IMG/VR virus record: IMGVR_UViG_3300007344_000092
Coordinates: 1 to 36,099 of that record
Length of the DNA: 36,099 nt
Direction: 5' to 3' (one strand)
DNA from: a virus
How positions within the stretch are numbered: the first letter of the stretch is position 1; every line of letters starts with the position of its first letter. This document shows positions 26,701 through 32,660 of the stretch, piece by piece. Made by a program: the position numbers and the translations under genes. A model generated the notes under the pieces. That model was given only the letters and a program-made list of their open reading frames with translations, was not told the DNA's origin and ran no database searches.

Positions 26701-29482
26701 CAAGGCACTGCGAATCCAGAGAGAGATTCAAAAGGCTCGTGGTGGTCGCCGTGTCATGCGTGAGCAAGACTACGAGATGGCCCTGGCACTTATTGATGGT
26801 AAGGCGTCAGGCAGGCTGCAAAGCGTAGACAAGTTTATGGAGCAGCTTGCTGGAGTCATGAACAAGTACGGCATTCTGCACGACCAGCTTGGTCAGTTCC
26901 TGTACGCCATGCACGCCCCCAATCGTAACGCTGTCATTGCGGAGCGAATGGCCAATTCACTCAACGCTATCAGAAGCGAAATTGAACAGCTGCAGGAGCA
27001 AGTCAACAGAGAGGAGGACGTTGAGGAGAAGGGTAAGCTTCAGAAGAAACTCAAAGACAAAAGAGACAAGGCTCAGGAGATTGAAGCTCGCATGGAGGGG
27101 GGCAACTTCTCAGGTATGACTGACCAAGAGGCCCTCGAGTTGGTGGAAGCATTGGACTCAGAAGGCATGCGTGAAGCATACCAGATGGTCATGGACTTCC
27201 AGAAAGAGACACGACAGCTCATCGTAGAGTACGGACTGGAGACCCAGCAGACTATCGACATGCTCGAGGCCGTGTACCCAAGCTATGTACCACTCAGTGG
27301 ATTTGCTATGGACGAGGACGCCAACGAAGTAGGTTATGCGAACATGCACCAGGCACGTGTCTTCAGGGGTATCCGCCGAGCTGAGGGTAGAACGTCAGAG
27401 GCACGCAACCCACTCGACCACATCTTTGAAAGAAGATACCAGACTGTCCTTGCCGGGGAGAAAAACGTGGCAAACACCCGCCTGCTCAACCTGCTTTCTG
27501 CAAACCCTGACCCATCTATGTACCAAATCTTCGGACCAAAGGACAAGCTGCCTGGTGTCGTAGGAAGAAAGGGTCGCATGACTGAGTCCGAAGCTCGTAG
27601 AGATGAACGTTTTGTTGAGGTTGTTGTGAATGGTGAGACTTTCTTCATTCGCTTCGAGAGTGAAGCTGTGGCCAGAGCAGTCAACAAGCACAATATCACA
27701 AGGCTTGGTGACGGTGTCCACAAGTACGTTCAGAAAACGTTCCAGATGATTCGCAGCTTTGGAAGGTTTATGTCTATGTCGTTCACCAGCTGGTCGCCAG
27801 ACTTCGTTGGACAAAACTTTATCCGTGACTTGCAGTTCGGTTTGGGCTCACTGCTGGCAGAGCAGGAGATTGCTGGAGGTCAGGCGTATGGGGAGAAGAT
27901 TGTTAAGGACGCAGCGAAGGGTGTGTATCCAGCGCTGAAGTTCCTGGGCAAGACAATCGTCGGTGGAGTTGAGGACACTTCAGACCCACTGTACAGGTAC
28001 TACAAGGAGTTTTCAGAGAGAGGTGCAACAACTGACTGGCCGTACCAAAAGAACGCAGACCAGTTCAGGAGCGACATCGAGACTCTGACCAATGCACAGA
28101 ATCCAAACCTCAAGACCAAAGCCACGACCCTACTCAAGGCTACAGGTCGGTTGGTTGATGGCGTCAACAAGTCTGTTGAAAACGCTGTAAGATTCGCGGC
28201 GTTCGTGGCCGCACGTAAGGCTGGTGTGGATGCAGAAGCAGCGGCATACTTGGCCAAAGAACTCACCATCAACTTCAACAGAAGTGGCAGTGGAGGCTCA
28301 GTTGTCAATGCAATCTACCTGTTCTTCAACGCAGGTGTGCAGGGTACAGCCAAGTTTGTTCGCACCATGGGTACATTGAAGAAGGTGCCTGATGGTCGTG
28401 GAGGATACTACAAGACGTTGAACTCCGCGCAGATGGTTGCTGCTGGCATGTCAGGGTTTGCATTCCTGATGGCCTTCGTAAACGAGGCGATGTCTGGTGA
28501 GGACGAGGACGGAAGAAGCCACTACGAAAAGATTCCGGACTACGTCAAGGAGCGCAACATGATTTTCATGAACCCGTTCGACGAGGAAGGGAAAGACCGC
28601 TTCATAATCCCACTCCCTTACGGTTACAACATCTTCCACAACGCAGGTACTGTTGGGGCTGAGGTTGCCATGGGTATCCGCAGCGCGGGTAGCGCGGGTA
28701 TGTTCTTGACCGGAGGCATGGTGAACTCGTTCATCCCGGTGTCATTCGGTCAATCATCTAGCGTAGCCAAGAAGACTGTCAAGGCATTCACACCAACGTT
28801 CCTGAGACCTTGGATGGAGTGGGCCATCAACGAAAGCTACTTCGGTACACCTGTGTACAACGAGAACTTCCCTGGACAGAACCTGCCTGCATCGTCGCTC
28901 GCATCTCGTTCACCTGAGTGGTTGAGAGAGACAGCCAAGTTCCTCAACGAGGCTACAGGCGGTAACGAGTTCGAGGCGGGGTGGCTTGATGCCGACCCAG
29001 ACGTGGCGGCCTACATTTTCCAGTACTACACTGGTGGAACAGGTAGATTCTTGGAGAAGGTATCTAAGTCTGTAGACAACTCCATCAGTCTGTTGGCTGG
29101 TGAGTCTGACATCAGAGCTGGAGAAATTGCATCTGACCTGCCACTGTTTGGAAAGCTTTACGGCACACCTAATGCAAGGCAGGACGTTGCTGACTACTAC
29201 AAGTTCAGAACAAACGTTAGAACCAAAGCCAAAGCGGCCAAGGAGCTCGGTCTCGATGATGAGAAGTACAGGAACTCTGTTGTCCTAAACGAAATCGGAG
29301 TCAACGCCGACCGTCAGCTGAAGGAGAACAGAAGGCTGATGCGCGCTGTGCAGAACAACGACAAGCTAGACCCTCAGGTCAAGGCTAGAGACATCGAGAC
29401 CCTCGAAAGAGAGCGCATGCAAATTATCTATAACTTTAACCGCGAATATCTCAAGTACTATGAAAGAAGAAAAACAGATTAA
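20714..29482 (+). CDS. Giant polyvalent virion protein with zincin, two ART-like modules and LPD38-like region
   Basis: A 2922-aa protein, probably packaged and ejected with the genome. Order: two helical repeats (residues 4-60); A/T/P-rich linker; long helical region with a Gly/Ala-rich hydrophobic segment (about 515-565); coiled coil (about 726-870); zinc-peptidase motif H1021-E-G-F-H1025 with a downstream acidic EEFLAEVFGDL (E1083-E1088); an ART-like start at RLFHVG (H1236); a GNAT-like segment (about 1430-1535; GGTHLECFATYLEGNN...GFVPVARIPF); a second ART with H1611-G-T, G-K-G-V-Y1637 and QEAIIFN (E1884), a full H-Y-E triad; a second coiled coil (about 2080-2130); and an LPD38-like region (about 2330-2560) with FTSWSPDFVGQNFIRD and FFNAGVQGT. 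This matches the 'polyvalent protein' architecture described for phages and conjugative elements. Host targets are unknown. Confidence 0.85.
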   Translation: MNEQALQDAYTLFQQEGYNNSFDEFVNLINSNDQALQDVYNLFSQTGYNKSFDEFNTLIGVKKKDDTSELVSPLETVSTESTSPTVPPQQDVPGDSASQVTEPDFAELAMGLEVGVETQPSYMQAPGIRPEKAQQQAVDQLAEEQGWSKMPTAPQDLEEYFSKITSLQQDDPDSMFEGIIAGGLLEMPELEKEKLSRIAEGESYFLDQEKANAALQYDEEYRAKAADAAKGLVLIEDDVTNVFLNAQALNTDGLDVNALMDLKEQYTQELPKKRRATVEAMDLEDFVQYTAETRMRRQFAEAFMGMSGLTEMDLQVKVGTMRGEIDAAQSFQEDGSWAAKKWSNSWNTKMGEWGSGGKFARAKASVELLDEDLKDIDTVLGMYGRAPSEDELIQIGRMVYKGDTSDLAGDLGDEISTRQMPLSGPNSDAGRKALIEQGMKAFKLNRDWWESKKKELEELREKKQKVGEYYAKDFAEIQSFRDVTSKLIDQKVMSEEDLNKGAIESLFEGDYKLFGYKTVGLIFDIAPDMAKGMGAATVGSLVAGPQGGALAMSLAFGVQTADQAAGEYASRPEVTGIEALEMAGKEGSIEAGISLLFAGLQTKQAAIVTKASEEVAEAFVKGGSRESLRAAREAVQAFAKTDAGIKILDVLGEGAEEGLITGLSQYTRAVNEVGQGRMTAEEAKAEYYNRSEIFDSIYAGVLGGGVSSIPFVLSRGGSAIGSKFTMFDRIKIQTEMEEIRTKLADSNTTAEEKKELNARFTKLHDDANSLSRKDIEFYQNMTEEDQNRLVELNQRISNVRRASRQAVTSLSALRNRIRRAESPEQRRVMEAELNQLTSAEAQRRTAAEADIRSLMQEKLEIENKYGSADSGFDVDVEREQRNRAEVERMVNEVLNVDKGFEGLFSALGVKGIKKGSIKLTAENVEVVLQRLLSGEIKGTRFATAEQIRDGIVSAFGMAKAVIADNPDAEVVLVDSLTQWKKETRDAKNPDGYSVSLGIHIPTDGGKIVLYAPALKSNTAYHEGFHQMVFRMMQKSGVDRGAAMIRLASVIRKGMSPELLERYGRFVGMYKDPNDAFNDALLAEEFLAEVFGDLADGAIDIKFQKGIVSSFLQFLNQALKERNIRVTGTPLTQDIAVAIRDAANAFRDGEGGAQENILLAFDAADNIVLTPGLEALRAKLEVRRHRRAIAQALSELTSDDSQDSRAHAQRIEEPSVLGDWANEFLRYDSKGNVRLFHVGPENLEGNFIDPRRFGQQPYTKDKRGDKVSMFYVRPEDRERMVLGRTYDVTIPPQMLYDLFKDPLNLYDTAKAEFQKKHSIAFDGNRQAEWIGYEARKLGFDGIVVKWRNTARVDMWAPVTPDEFGGYTPQGSRIGEADIRVISEKDKYGMWRNLSGRYKANTDAHVRMTTGAENQVTELSEEEVSKLFDEGAKFVTANALGVNAIGYVTADGYIGGLSKNPEGVGRGVQAALLGKRVELGGTHLECFATYLEGNNIKEGFVPVARIPFNVELAPKGWDAETSLLKDKPDLVFMAHDPAAAKNAKPGDGARLDDYMEALNMAIDRVSRAEEQQDVDEQFITKKKPGERVKAQAMERSWLSSNTPKLVNAGILMHGTSADFTEFSMRKATESTGMYGKGVYLTHNVDKALSYGGNFVFVDGERLDLANLQSKEVADKFLNSVLAKETEGGLGLAAIAAGKAKRPVGLVGKYDLFSLEYQVLLMYSGLDLERVIGTDELRPRYDFDRLQDPVEFVESIYEEMYKLAEGVNIPMSSAEQLSSFGLNGIRSHMTGRSMGMVPGLGGFVRNVFRTYNNRLSERRIDPKDFENDELKYDVAIALIEGAYMTQVIRAGYDGVYVSREFDYGGSMERLDDNRFEKSGVDGGLAQEAIIFNNTLLNQSIVEFEDVIPLADSRISQGRTRTEKGGELGTDLLLNDRMKALGAVKRQGPALNEYMDNYDSEVADFVDSDSIPVKVRSEQDLSRMESIMLDVLEFFYDKFYKALRIQREIQKARGGRRVMREQDYEMALALIDGKASGRLQSVDKFMEQLAGVMNKYGILHDQLGQFLYAMHAPNRNAVIAERMANSLNAIRSEIEQLQEQVNREEDVEEKGKLQKKLKDKRDKAQEIEARMEGGNFSGMTDQEALELVEALDSEGMREAYQMVMDFQKETRQLIVEYGLETQQTIDMLEAVYPSYVPLSGFAMDEDANEVGYANMHQARVFRGIRRAEGRTSEARNPLDHIFERRYQTVLAGEKNVANTRLLNLLSANPDPSMYQIFGPKDKLPGVVGRKGRMTESEARRDERFVEVVVNGETFFIRFESEAVARAVNKHNITRLGDGVHKYVQKTFQMIRSFGRFMSMSFTSWSPDFVGQNFIRDLQFGLGSLLAEQEIAGGQAYGEKIVKDAAKGVYPALKFLGKTIVGGVEDTSDPLYRYYKEFSERGATTDWPYQKNADQFRSDIETLTNAQNPNLKTKATTLLKATGRLVDGVNKSVENAVRFAAFVAARKAGVDAEAAAYLAKELTINFNRSGSGGSVVNAIYLFFNAGVQGTAKFVRTMGTLKKVPDGRGGYYKTLNSAQMVAAGMSGFAFLMAFVNEAMSGEDEDGRSHYEKIPDYVKERNMIFMNPFDEEGKDRFIIPLPYGYNIFHNAGTVGAEVAMGIRSAGSAGMFLTGGMVNSFIPVSFGQSSSVAKKTVKAFTPTFLRPWMEWAINESYFGTPVYNENFPGQNLPASSLASRSPEWLRETAKFLNEATGGNEFEAGWLDADPDVAAYIFQYYTGGTGRFLEKVSKSVDNSISLLAGESDIRAGEIASDLPLFGKLYGTPNARQDVADYYKFRTNVRTKAKAAKELGLDDEKYRNSVVLNEIGVNADRQLKENRRLMRAVQNNDKLDPQVKARDIETLERERMQIIYNFNREYLKYYERRKTD
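20723..20893 (+). repeat. Two tandem 30-residue helical repeats at the giant protein's N-terminus
   Basis: Residues 4-33 and 34-60 of the giant protein are a direct protein repeat: QALQDAYTLFQQEGYNNSFD... and QALQDVYNLFSQTGYNKSFD..., identical at 19 of 26 aligned positions. The conserved frame is QALQD.Y.LF.Q.GYN.SFDEF..LI. Similar short 'Y.LF...GY.GSFDEF' units occur at the ends of other large marine phage virion proteins, where a packaging or targeting tag is a reasonable but unproven role. The repeats end directly before the A10 run. Confidence 0.85.
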
Positions 29483-29897
29483 GGACACCGCCCTTGGGGG
29501 GTGGATGAAAGACAAGGCTCCTGATGTCTTGAAGGTTGTTGGTCACATGCTGCCTGACAGAGGTATGCTGGGCATTGTTAAGGGCTTGCTGCATAAGGAC
29601 CCTCAAGTCAAAAACGATGAGGCTGATGCGATGGTAGACGCAGAGGTTCACTTCCAAAACAATGTGACTGAAAGGTGGAAGGCGGACATGGGCAGCGATG
29701 TAAAACTTGCAAAGCTTATTAGACCTGTAACCCTGATTGCTCTTATGTCAATGTTCATGGTTACCATGGTCATGGATAGCCTTGATAACCTGCCATTTAA
29801 CGTAAAAGATTCGTACGTATCTTTGCTCGAAATCCTTATGCTGACTGCATTTGGTGCATACTTCGCAGGTAGAACAATCGAGAAATCTAAAAAATGA
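29460..29897 (+). CDS. Holin (GTA_holin_3TM-like)
   Basis: A 145-aa protein overlapping the giant gene's end by 23 bases. A helical N-terminus is followed by the signature NVTERWKADMGSDVKLAKLIRP (about 69-89), just before hydrophobic segments at about 88-106 and 120-138, and a basic C-terminus (RTIEKSKK). The 'RW.aDm.sd..LakliRP' block before the first membrane helix is characteristic of the holin family known from gene transfer agents (GTA_holin_3TM). It would form inner-membrane pores at the end of infection. No endolysin is recognised beside it. The stop overlaps the next ATG (ATGA). Confidence 0.75.
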   Translation: MKEEKQIKDTALGGWMKDKAPDVLKVVGHMLPDRGMLGIVKGLLHKDPQVKNDEADAMVDAEVHFQNNVTERWKADMGSDVKLAKLIRPVTLIALMSMFMVTMVMDSLDNLPFNVKDSYVSLLEILMLTAFGAYFAGRTIEKSKK

Positions 29898-30028
29898 ACG
29901 AAGACGATTTTGGAGACGTCAGCTTCTTGGACAAGAGTAAGTTAAAGAAGCAAGAAGAAAAGATTGAATCGGGTGAAATTACTTGCAACATCGAGAATCC
30001 AGAAGATTGTGAGTCTTGTAGCGGATAA
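29894..30028 (+). CDS. Small acidic Cys-containing protein, unassigned
   Basis: A 44-aa protein starting at the ATGA overlap with the holin gene. It is acidic and Lys/Glu-rich, with three cysteines near the C-terminus (TCNIENPEDCESCSG). Coupling to the holin and to the following barrel gene (which starts about 20 bases before this stop, if the GTG start is right) supports a real gene. The C-terminal Cys spacing (C-x7-C-x2-C) could bind metal, but nothing proves this. No signal peptide. Confidence 0.6.
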   Translation: MNEDDFGDVSFLDKSKLKKQEEKIESGEITCNIENPEDCESCSG

Positions 30029-31055
30029 ATCGCTGAGGCTATTCATTGCTTTCTTATTGTTAAGCGTAGCTACTGTCGCTCAAGGACAGTTGCTGCGCTT
30101 TTCTACGTTGTATGGTAGCCTTAGCGGCAACGCACCACTCGTAGAGAACTCCAGGTACAGGGTCAATGGTGTAGCTGGTTCTGGATACCTTGAAGAAATC
30201 ACAGAGGTAAACAAGCCCAACTACATCCTTACCCTGGGGCTTCGTAAGCTTGCTAGATTTGACTATCAAGTAAAGCAGGGACAGTTCTACACCGGGCAAG
30301 AGAATGAAATTAGCGACAACGCTACTGTTTCTAACGCGCCTGGGCTTGAATATCTTTTAGAATACTCTGCTGCTAGAAATAGGGGTGATGTATTCAAGCA
30401 ACAACAGTACGGAATAAGGTACATTAGCAACTGGTTTACTGTAAAGGGAAGCTATATCAGCGATGGGTTAATAAACCTGAAGTATACACAGGCAGAGGTA
30501 AGGCTAAGAAAAAGGTTTGGTGACTTTGACCTGACAATAGGAGCGGCTCACAGAGCTCACCCGGTTTACGGTTACTCCCCTATTGAGGCTTGGTTTGACG
30601 ACCCGGCCAATAAGCACTGGTGGCAGCTTGCAAATGAGTTCGGATTCTCTAGCGACGAGAATGAGGTTTGGACATTAAATGGTGACGTCGTTGCTCAGTC
30701 AGACGTAGAGTTTTATGGGTATCACTTTGGTCATATCGTTAATGACTACAACAGGAGGGAATTAGAAGAGTTTGGGCTACAGCAAGAGGTGTCTGGTGTG
30801 TTGGGGTTAGACTACTACAAGTACACAGAGCAGTCTTGGATACACACTTGGTGCTCAATCTACTCCATGCACGAGGGGCTTGATGAGTTTTCATTTGAGT
30901 ACGAAGACGAGATGGATATTGAGTGGGACGCCGGGCTCATCATTGGAGCAAAGGTTAACAAACATCTTAGTATATTTGTAGAAGCCAGACACTTACAGTA
31001 CTGGCAAATCACATCATACGCTGGCAGATGCGGCTTTAATTATTTATTCTTTTAA
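30009..31055 (+). CDS. Putative outer-membrane beta-barrel protein
   Basis: I choose GTG at 30009 (348 aa), which gives a standard signal peptide: basic start, hydrophobic core LFIAFLLLSVATVA, cleavage near QGQ. In-frame TTG (29964) or GTG (29973) would leave an unusually long n-region; none is certain. The mature protein is full of alternating aromatic/hydrophobic strands (for example YQVKQGQFYTG, FTVKGSYISDG, FDLTIGAAHRAH) and ends in FNYLFF, with a terminal Phe as in barrel signals read by the BAM complex. Tyr, Trp and Asp are abundant. An outer-membrane protein in a phage lysis region might disrupt or modify the outer membrane, or block superinfection; the function is unknown. Confidence 0.7.
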   Translation: MSLVADKSLRLFIAFLLLSVATVAQGQLLRFSTLYGSLSGNAPLVENSRYRVNGVAGSGYLEEITEVNKPNYILTLGLRKLARFDYQVKQGQFYTGQENEISDNATVSNAPGLEYLLEYSAARNRGDVFKQQQYGIRYISNWFTVKGSYISDGLINLKYTQAEVRLRKRFGDFDLTIGAAHRAHPVYGYSPIEAWFDDPANKHWWQLANEFGFSSDENEVWTLNGDVVAQSDVEFYGYHFGHIVNDYNRRELEEFGLQQEVSGVLGLDYYKYTEQSWIHTWCSIYSMHEGLDEFSFEYEDEMDIEWDAGLIIGAKVNKHLSIFVEARHLQYWQITSYAGRCGFNYLFF

Positions 31056-31057
31056 GA

Positions 31058-31333
31058 ATGGCAAAGGTTGGAGAGAACACGGAGGTAACACTTGACCTCA
31101 AGACGTTGGGAATGGTGGCTGCCGGGGTAGCAAGCATGGTTGCCATGTGGTTCTCGCTCCAAGCCGACATTGCCGTCGCAAAAGAACTACCCGCCCCGGT
31201 TGCTCCAGAGATTACTCGCATGGAGTTTGACATGAAAGACCAGTTGGTCCGTCAAACAATCATGACGACACAAGAGGATGTTACCGAGATGAAGGAAGAC
31301 ATCAAGATGATTAAGGAAAAGCTCTATGAATAA
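31058..31333 (+). CDS. Single-TM plus coiled-coil protein (possible inner-membrane spanin)
   Basis: A 91-aa protein. An N-terminal cytoplasmic stretch is followed by one hydrophobic segment (about 17-35, GMVAAGVASMVAMWFSL), then a Pro-rich linker (ELPAPVAP) and a charged, heptad-like C-terminal half (about 52-91) rich in Glu/Lys/Met. This topology (N-in, TM, periplasmic coiled coil) is that of i-spanins and of some phage holin-like proteins. It lies between the barrel and the thioredoxin-fold gene, two bases after the barrel stop. I cannot assign a family from sequence. Confidence 0.7.
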   Translation: MAKVGENTEVTLDLKTLGMVAAGVASMVAMWFSLQADIAVAKELPAPVAPEITRMEFDMKDQLVRQTIMTTQEDVTEMKEDIKMIKEKLYE

Positions 31334-31697
31334 GCTGCTCTTTTTACTGCTCTTGATTCCCACGACGGCGTTCTCTCAGAGCTTTATCAAACTCAAAGAG
31401 CTCGATGCCAAGAAGTCTAAAGGCATCACCATCGTTGAGTTCTGGGCTTCCTTCAATCAATCAAATGAGGTTGCATTTATGAAGGACCTCGATGATTGCA
31501 GAGCTTATAGGTTAGACATCTCTACCAACCCTGCAGCGTCATCTCAGTATTCAGTAATGAGTGTCCCTACTGTTGTTGTATTTGACAACGGTGCAGAAGC
31601 ACTAAGATACACACCAAACATCTTGATGCAGCTCGTGGCTACGCAGAGAGAAGTTCAATCAGATATTGACAATATTATTCTTAAAAAGTTTCAATGA
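31326..31697 (+). CDS. Exported thioredoxin-fold protein lacking both catalytic cysteines
   Basis: A 123-aa protein with a signal peptide (LLFLLLLIPTTAFSQ). The rest is a thioredoxin fold: VEFWASFNQSN (residues 37-47) takes the place of the thioredoxin VDFWAEWCGPC, and YRLDISTNPAASSQYSVMSV (61-80) then PTVVVFDNG matches the beta-3/helix/cis-Pro part of thioredoxin (P81 = the cis-Pro). Both catalytic cysteines are asparagine (N44, N47) and there is only one Cys (C58), so a redox role is unlikely. It may bind or fold peptides in the periplasm, or decoy a host thioredoxin partner. It overlaps the upstream gene by eight bases and the next by ATGA. Confidence 0.85.
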   Translation: MNKLLFLLLLIPTTAFSQSFIKLKELDAKKSKGITIVEFWASFNQSNEVAFMKDLDDCRAYRLDISTNPAASSQYSVMSVPTVVVFDNGAEALRYTPNILMQLVATQREVQSDIDNIILKKFQ

Positions 31698-32215
31698 AAA
31701 ATTTAGCAGCAATCGTTCTGGCATTGTTCTCATTGTGCGCTTGTGCACAGCCGAACCTCACGCCTGTTTTTGTTGAGTGCACCGATGGAGATTACCCTAA
31801 CGAAATTACGTGGGAGATTATGACGTGCGACAGCATGATTATTTTGGGAGGCGGGGCGCCATACTTTGGTGCAGCGTTGATGCCAGACCCCGACAGGTAT
31901 ATCCTTCACATGATGGATAGCTACGGTGACGGATGGAATGGTGCATATCTTATCGTGGGTCAAGAAGAGTACGGATTCTTGTCGGACGTAGATTGGATTG
32001 ATTCACTCGGTACCTGGCCACAGGACAATCCAGAACAGTGGGTGACTGTGGGTTGCGGTCAGCCCGTCACAAGCATTCAAGAGATTGTCGAAGAAGTGTT
32101 TGTTCCTAATCAGTATTACAACCTGTCTGGACAGCAAGTACAGTTTGACAGAGAGGGGTACTACATTGCAACAGATGGACTTCGCTCTCGATTGATTTAC
32201 AGAAGAGAAGAATAA
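31694..32215 (+). CDS. Secreted or lipo-protein with DSYGDGWNG domain and T9SS-like tail
   Basis: A 173-aa protein starting in an ATGA overlap. The N-terminus MKNLAAIVLALFSLCACAQ is a signal peptide; cysteines 15/17 could be a lipobox, or cleavage could follow CAQ. The middle carries a domain found in flavobacterial and marine proteins: YPNEITWEI (about 34-42) and DSYGDGWNG (75-83). The last about 35 residues, beginning YYNLSGQQVQFDREGYYIA, look like a T9SS sorting domain ('yNlsGq.v......gyYi...g...rliyr'). Phage-encoded, it would be delivered to the outer surface, perhaps for superinfection control or host modification. The family name is by eye; a lipoprotein is a real alternative. Confidence 0.75.
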   Translation: MKNLAAIVLALFSLCACAQPNLTPVFVECTDGDYPNEITWEIMTCDSMIILGGGAPYFGAALMPDPDRYILHMMDSYGDGWNGAYLIVGQEEYGFLSDVDWIDSLGTWPQDNPEQWVTVGCGQPVTSIQEIVEEVFVPNQYYNLSGQQVQFDREGYYIATDGLRSRLIYRREE

Positions 32216-32217
32216 CT

Positions 32218-32225
32218 TATATTTG
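32218..32225 (+). promoter_or_regulatory. Bacteroidetes-type -7 box before the Met-rich gene
   Basis: TATATTTG followed by C, the octamer also seen at 1801, 4585 and 10236, lies just after the preceding stop. Only four bases (CCTT) separate it from the ATG at 32230, so a transcript starting at the usual distance would be leaderless or nearly so. An ATTG about 23 bases upstream could serve as a weak -33 element. Confidence 0.65.
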
Positions 32226-32229
32226 CCTT

Positions 32230-32658
32230 ATGGAACACGGAAAAAAGAAAGCCATGATGGCGCAAGGCGGCATGATGGACGACGATATGAAGATGATGCC
32301 CGGTGGTGGGCACATGAAAGAGATGCAGGATGGTGGCATGGCCACTGAGAAAGCAGGGCGTGATAACGACATGGGTGGCCGCCCACCTATTGACGAGAAG
32401 AAGAAGGCTCAAGTGATGAAGATGCTCGACGGCCTCAAGGAGATGCCACCTGAAGAGCAACTCGTTGGTATGATTGCCAAGGCCGTAAGGGTCAGTGAAG
32501 ACGAAGCTCAGATGATTGTCGACGAGTACAAGGCATCAAAGAAGATGGGCATGGGCGGCGCCATGGAGTACGAAGGCGGCGGCATGATGAAGATGATGAA
32601 GGACCCTAAGGACATGGTTGGAATGACCATGGCTGGAGGAGCCAAGATTATCAGCTGA
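32230..32658 (+). CDS. Met/Gly-rich protein, unassigned
   Basis: A 142-aa protein, 27 of whose residues are methionine. The ends (1-50 and 105-142) are low-complexity Met/Gly/Asp/Lys (GGMM, MGMGGAM, GGGMMKMM), surrounding a helical core (about 54-105: KKKAQVMKMLDGLKEMPPEEQ...VSEDEAQMIVDEYKASKK). It is the last gene of the plus-strand unit and has its own promoter box. Met/Gly-rich small proteins are seen in many marine phages without assigned function; metal binding or a virion role are guesses. Its stop codon lies in the palindrome shared with the convergent gene. Confidence 0.75.
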   Translation: MEHGKKKAMMAQGGMMDDDMKMMPGGGHMKEMQDGGMATEKAGRDNDMGGRPPIDEKKKAQVMKMLDGLKEMPPEEQLVGMIAKAVRVSEDEAQMIVDEYKASKKMGMGGAMEYEGGGMMKMMKDPKDMVGMTMAGGAKIIS

Positions 32659-32660
32659 TA
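32649..32660. repeat. 12-bp palindrome shared by two convergent stop codons
   Basis: TATCAGCTGATA is a perfect palindrome. Read on either strand it encodes ...Ile-Ser-stop, so the plus-strand Met-rich protein and the minus-strand 66-aa protein both end IS* in it and overlap by eight bases. It is the boundary between the structural and replication units. No GC-rich terminator with a U-tract is seen beside it. Confidence 0.8.

Noticed and set aside
29964-30008. TTG/GTG starts that lengthen the barrel protein
   Set aside because: They put about 27 residues before the hydrophobic core and overlap the 44-aa gene by up to 65 bases; GTG at 30009 gives a standard signal peptide. Not fully excluded.
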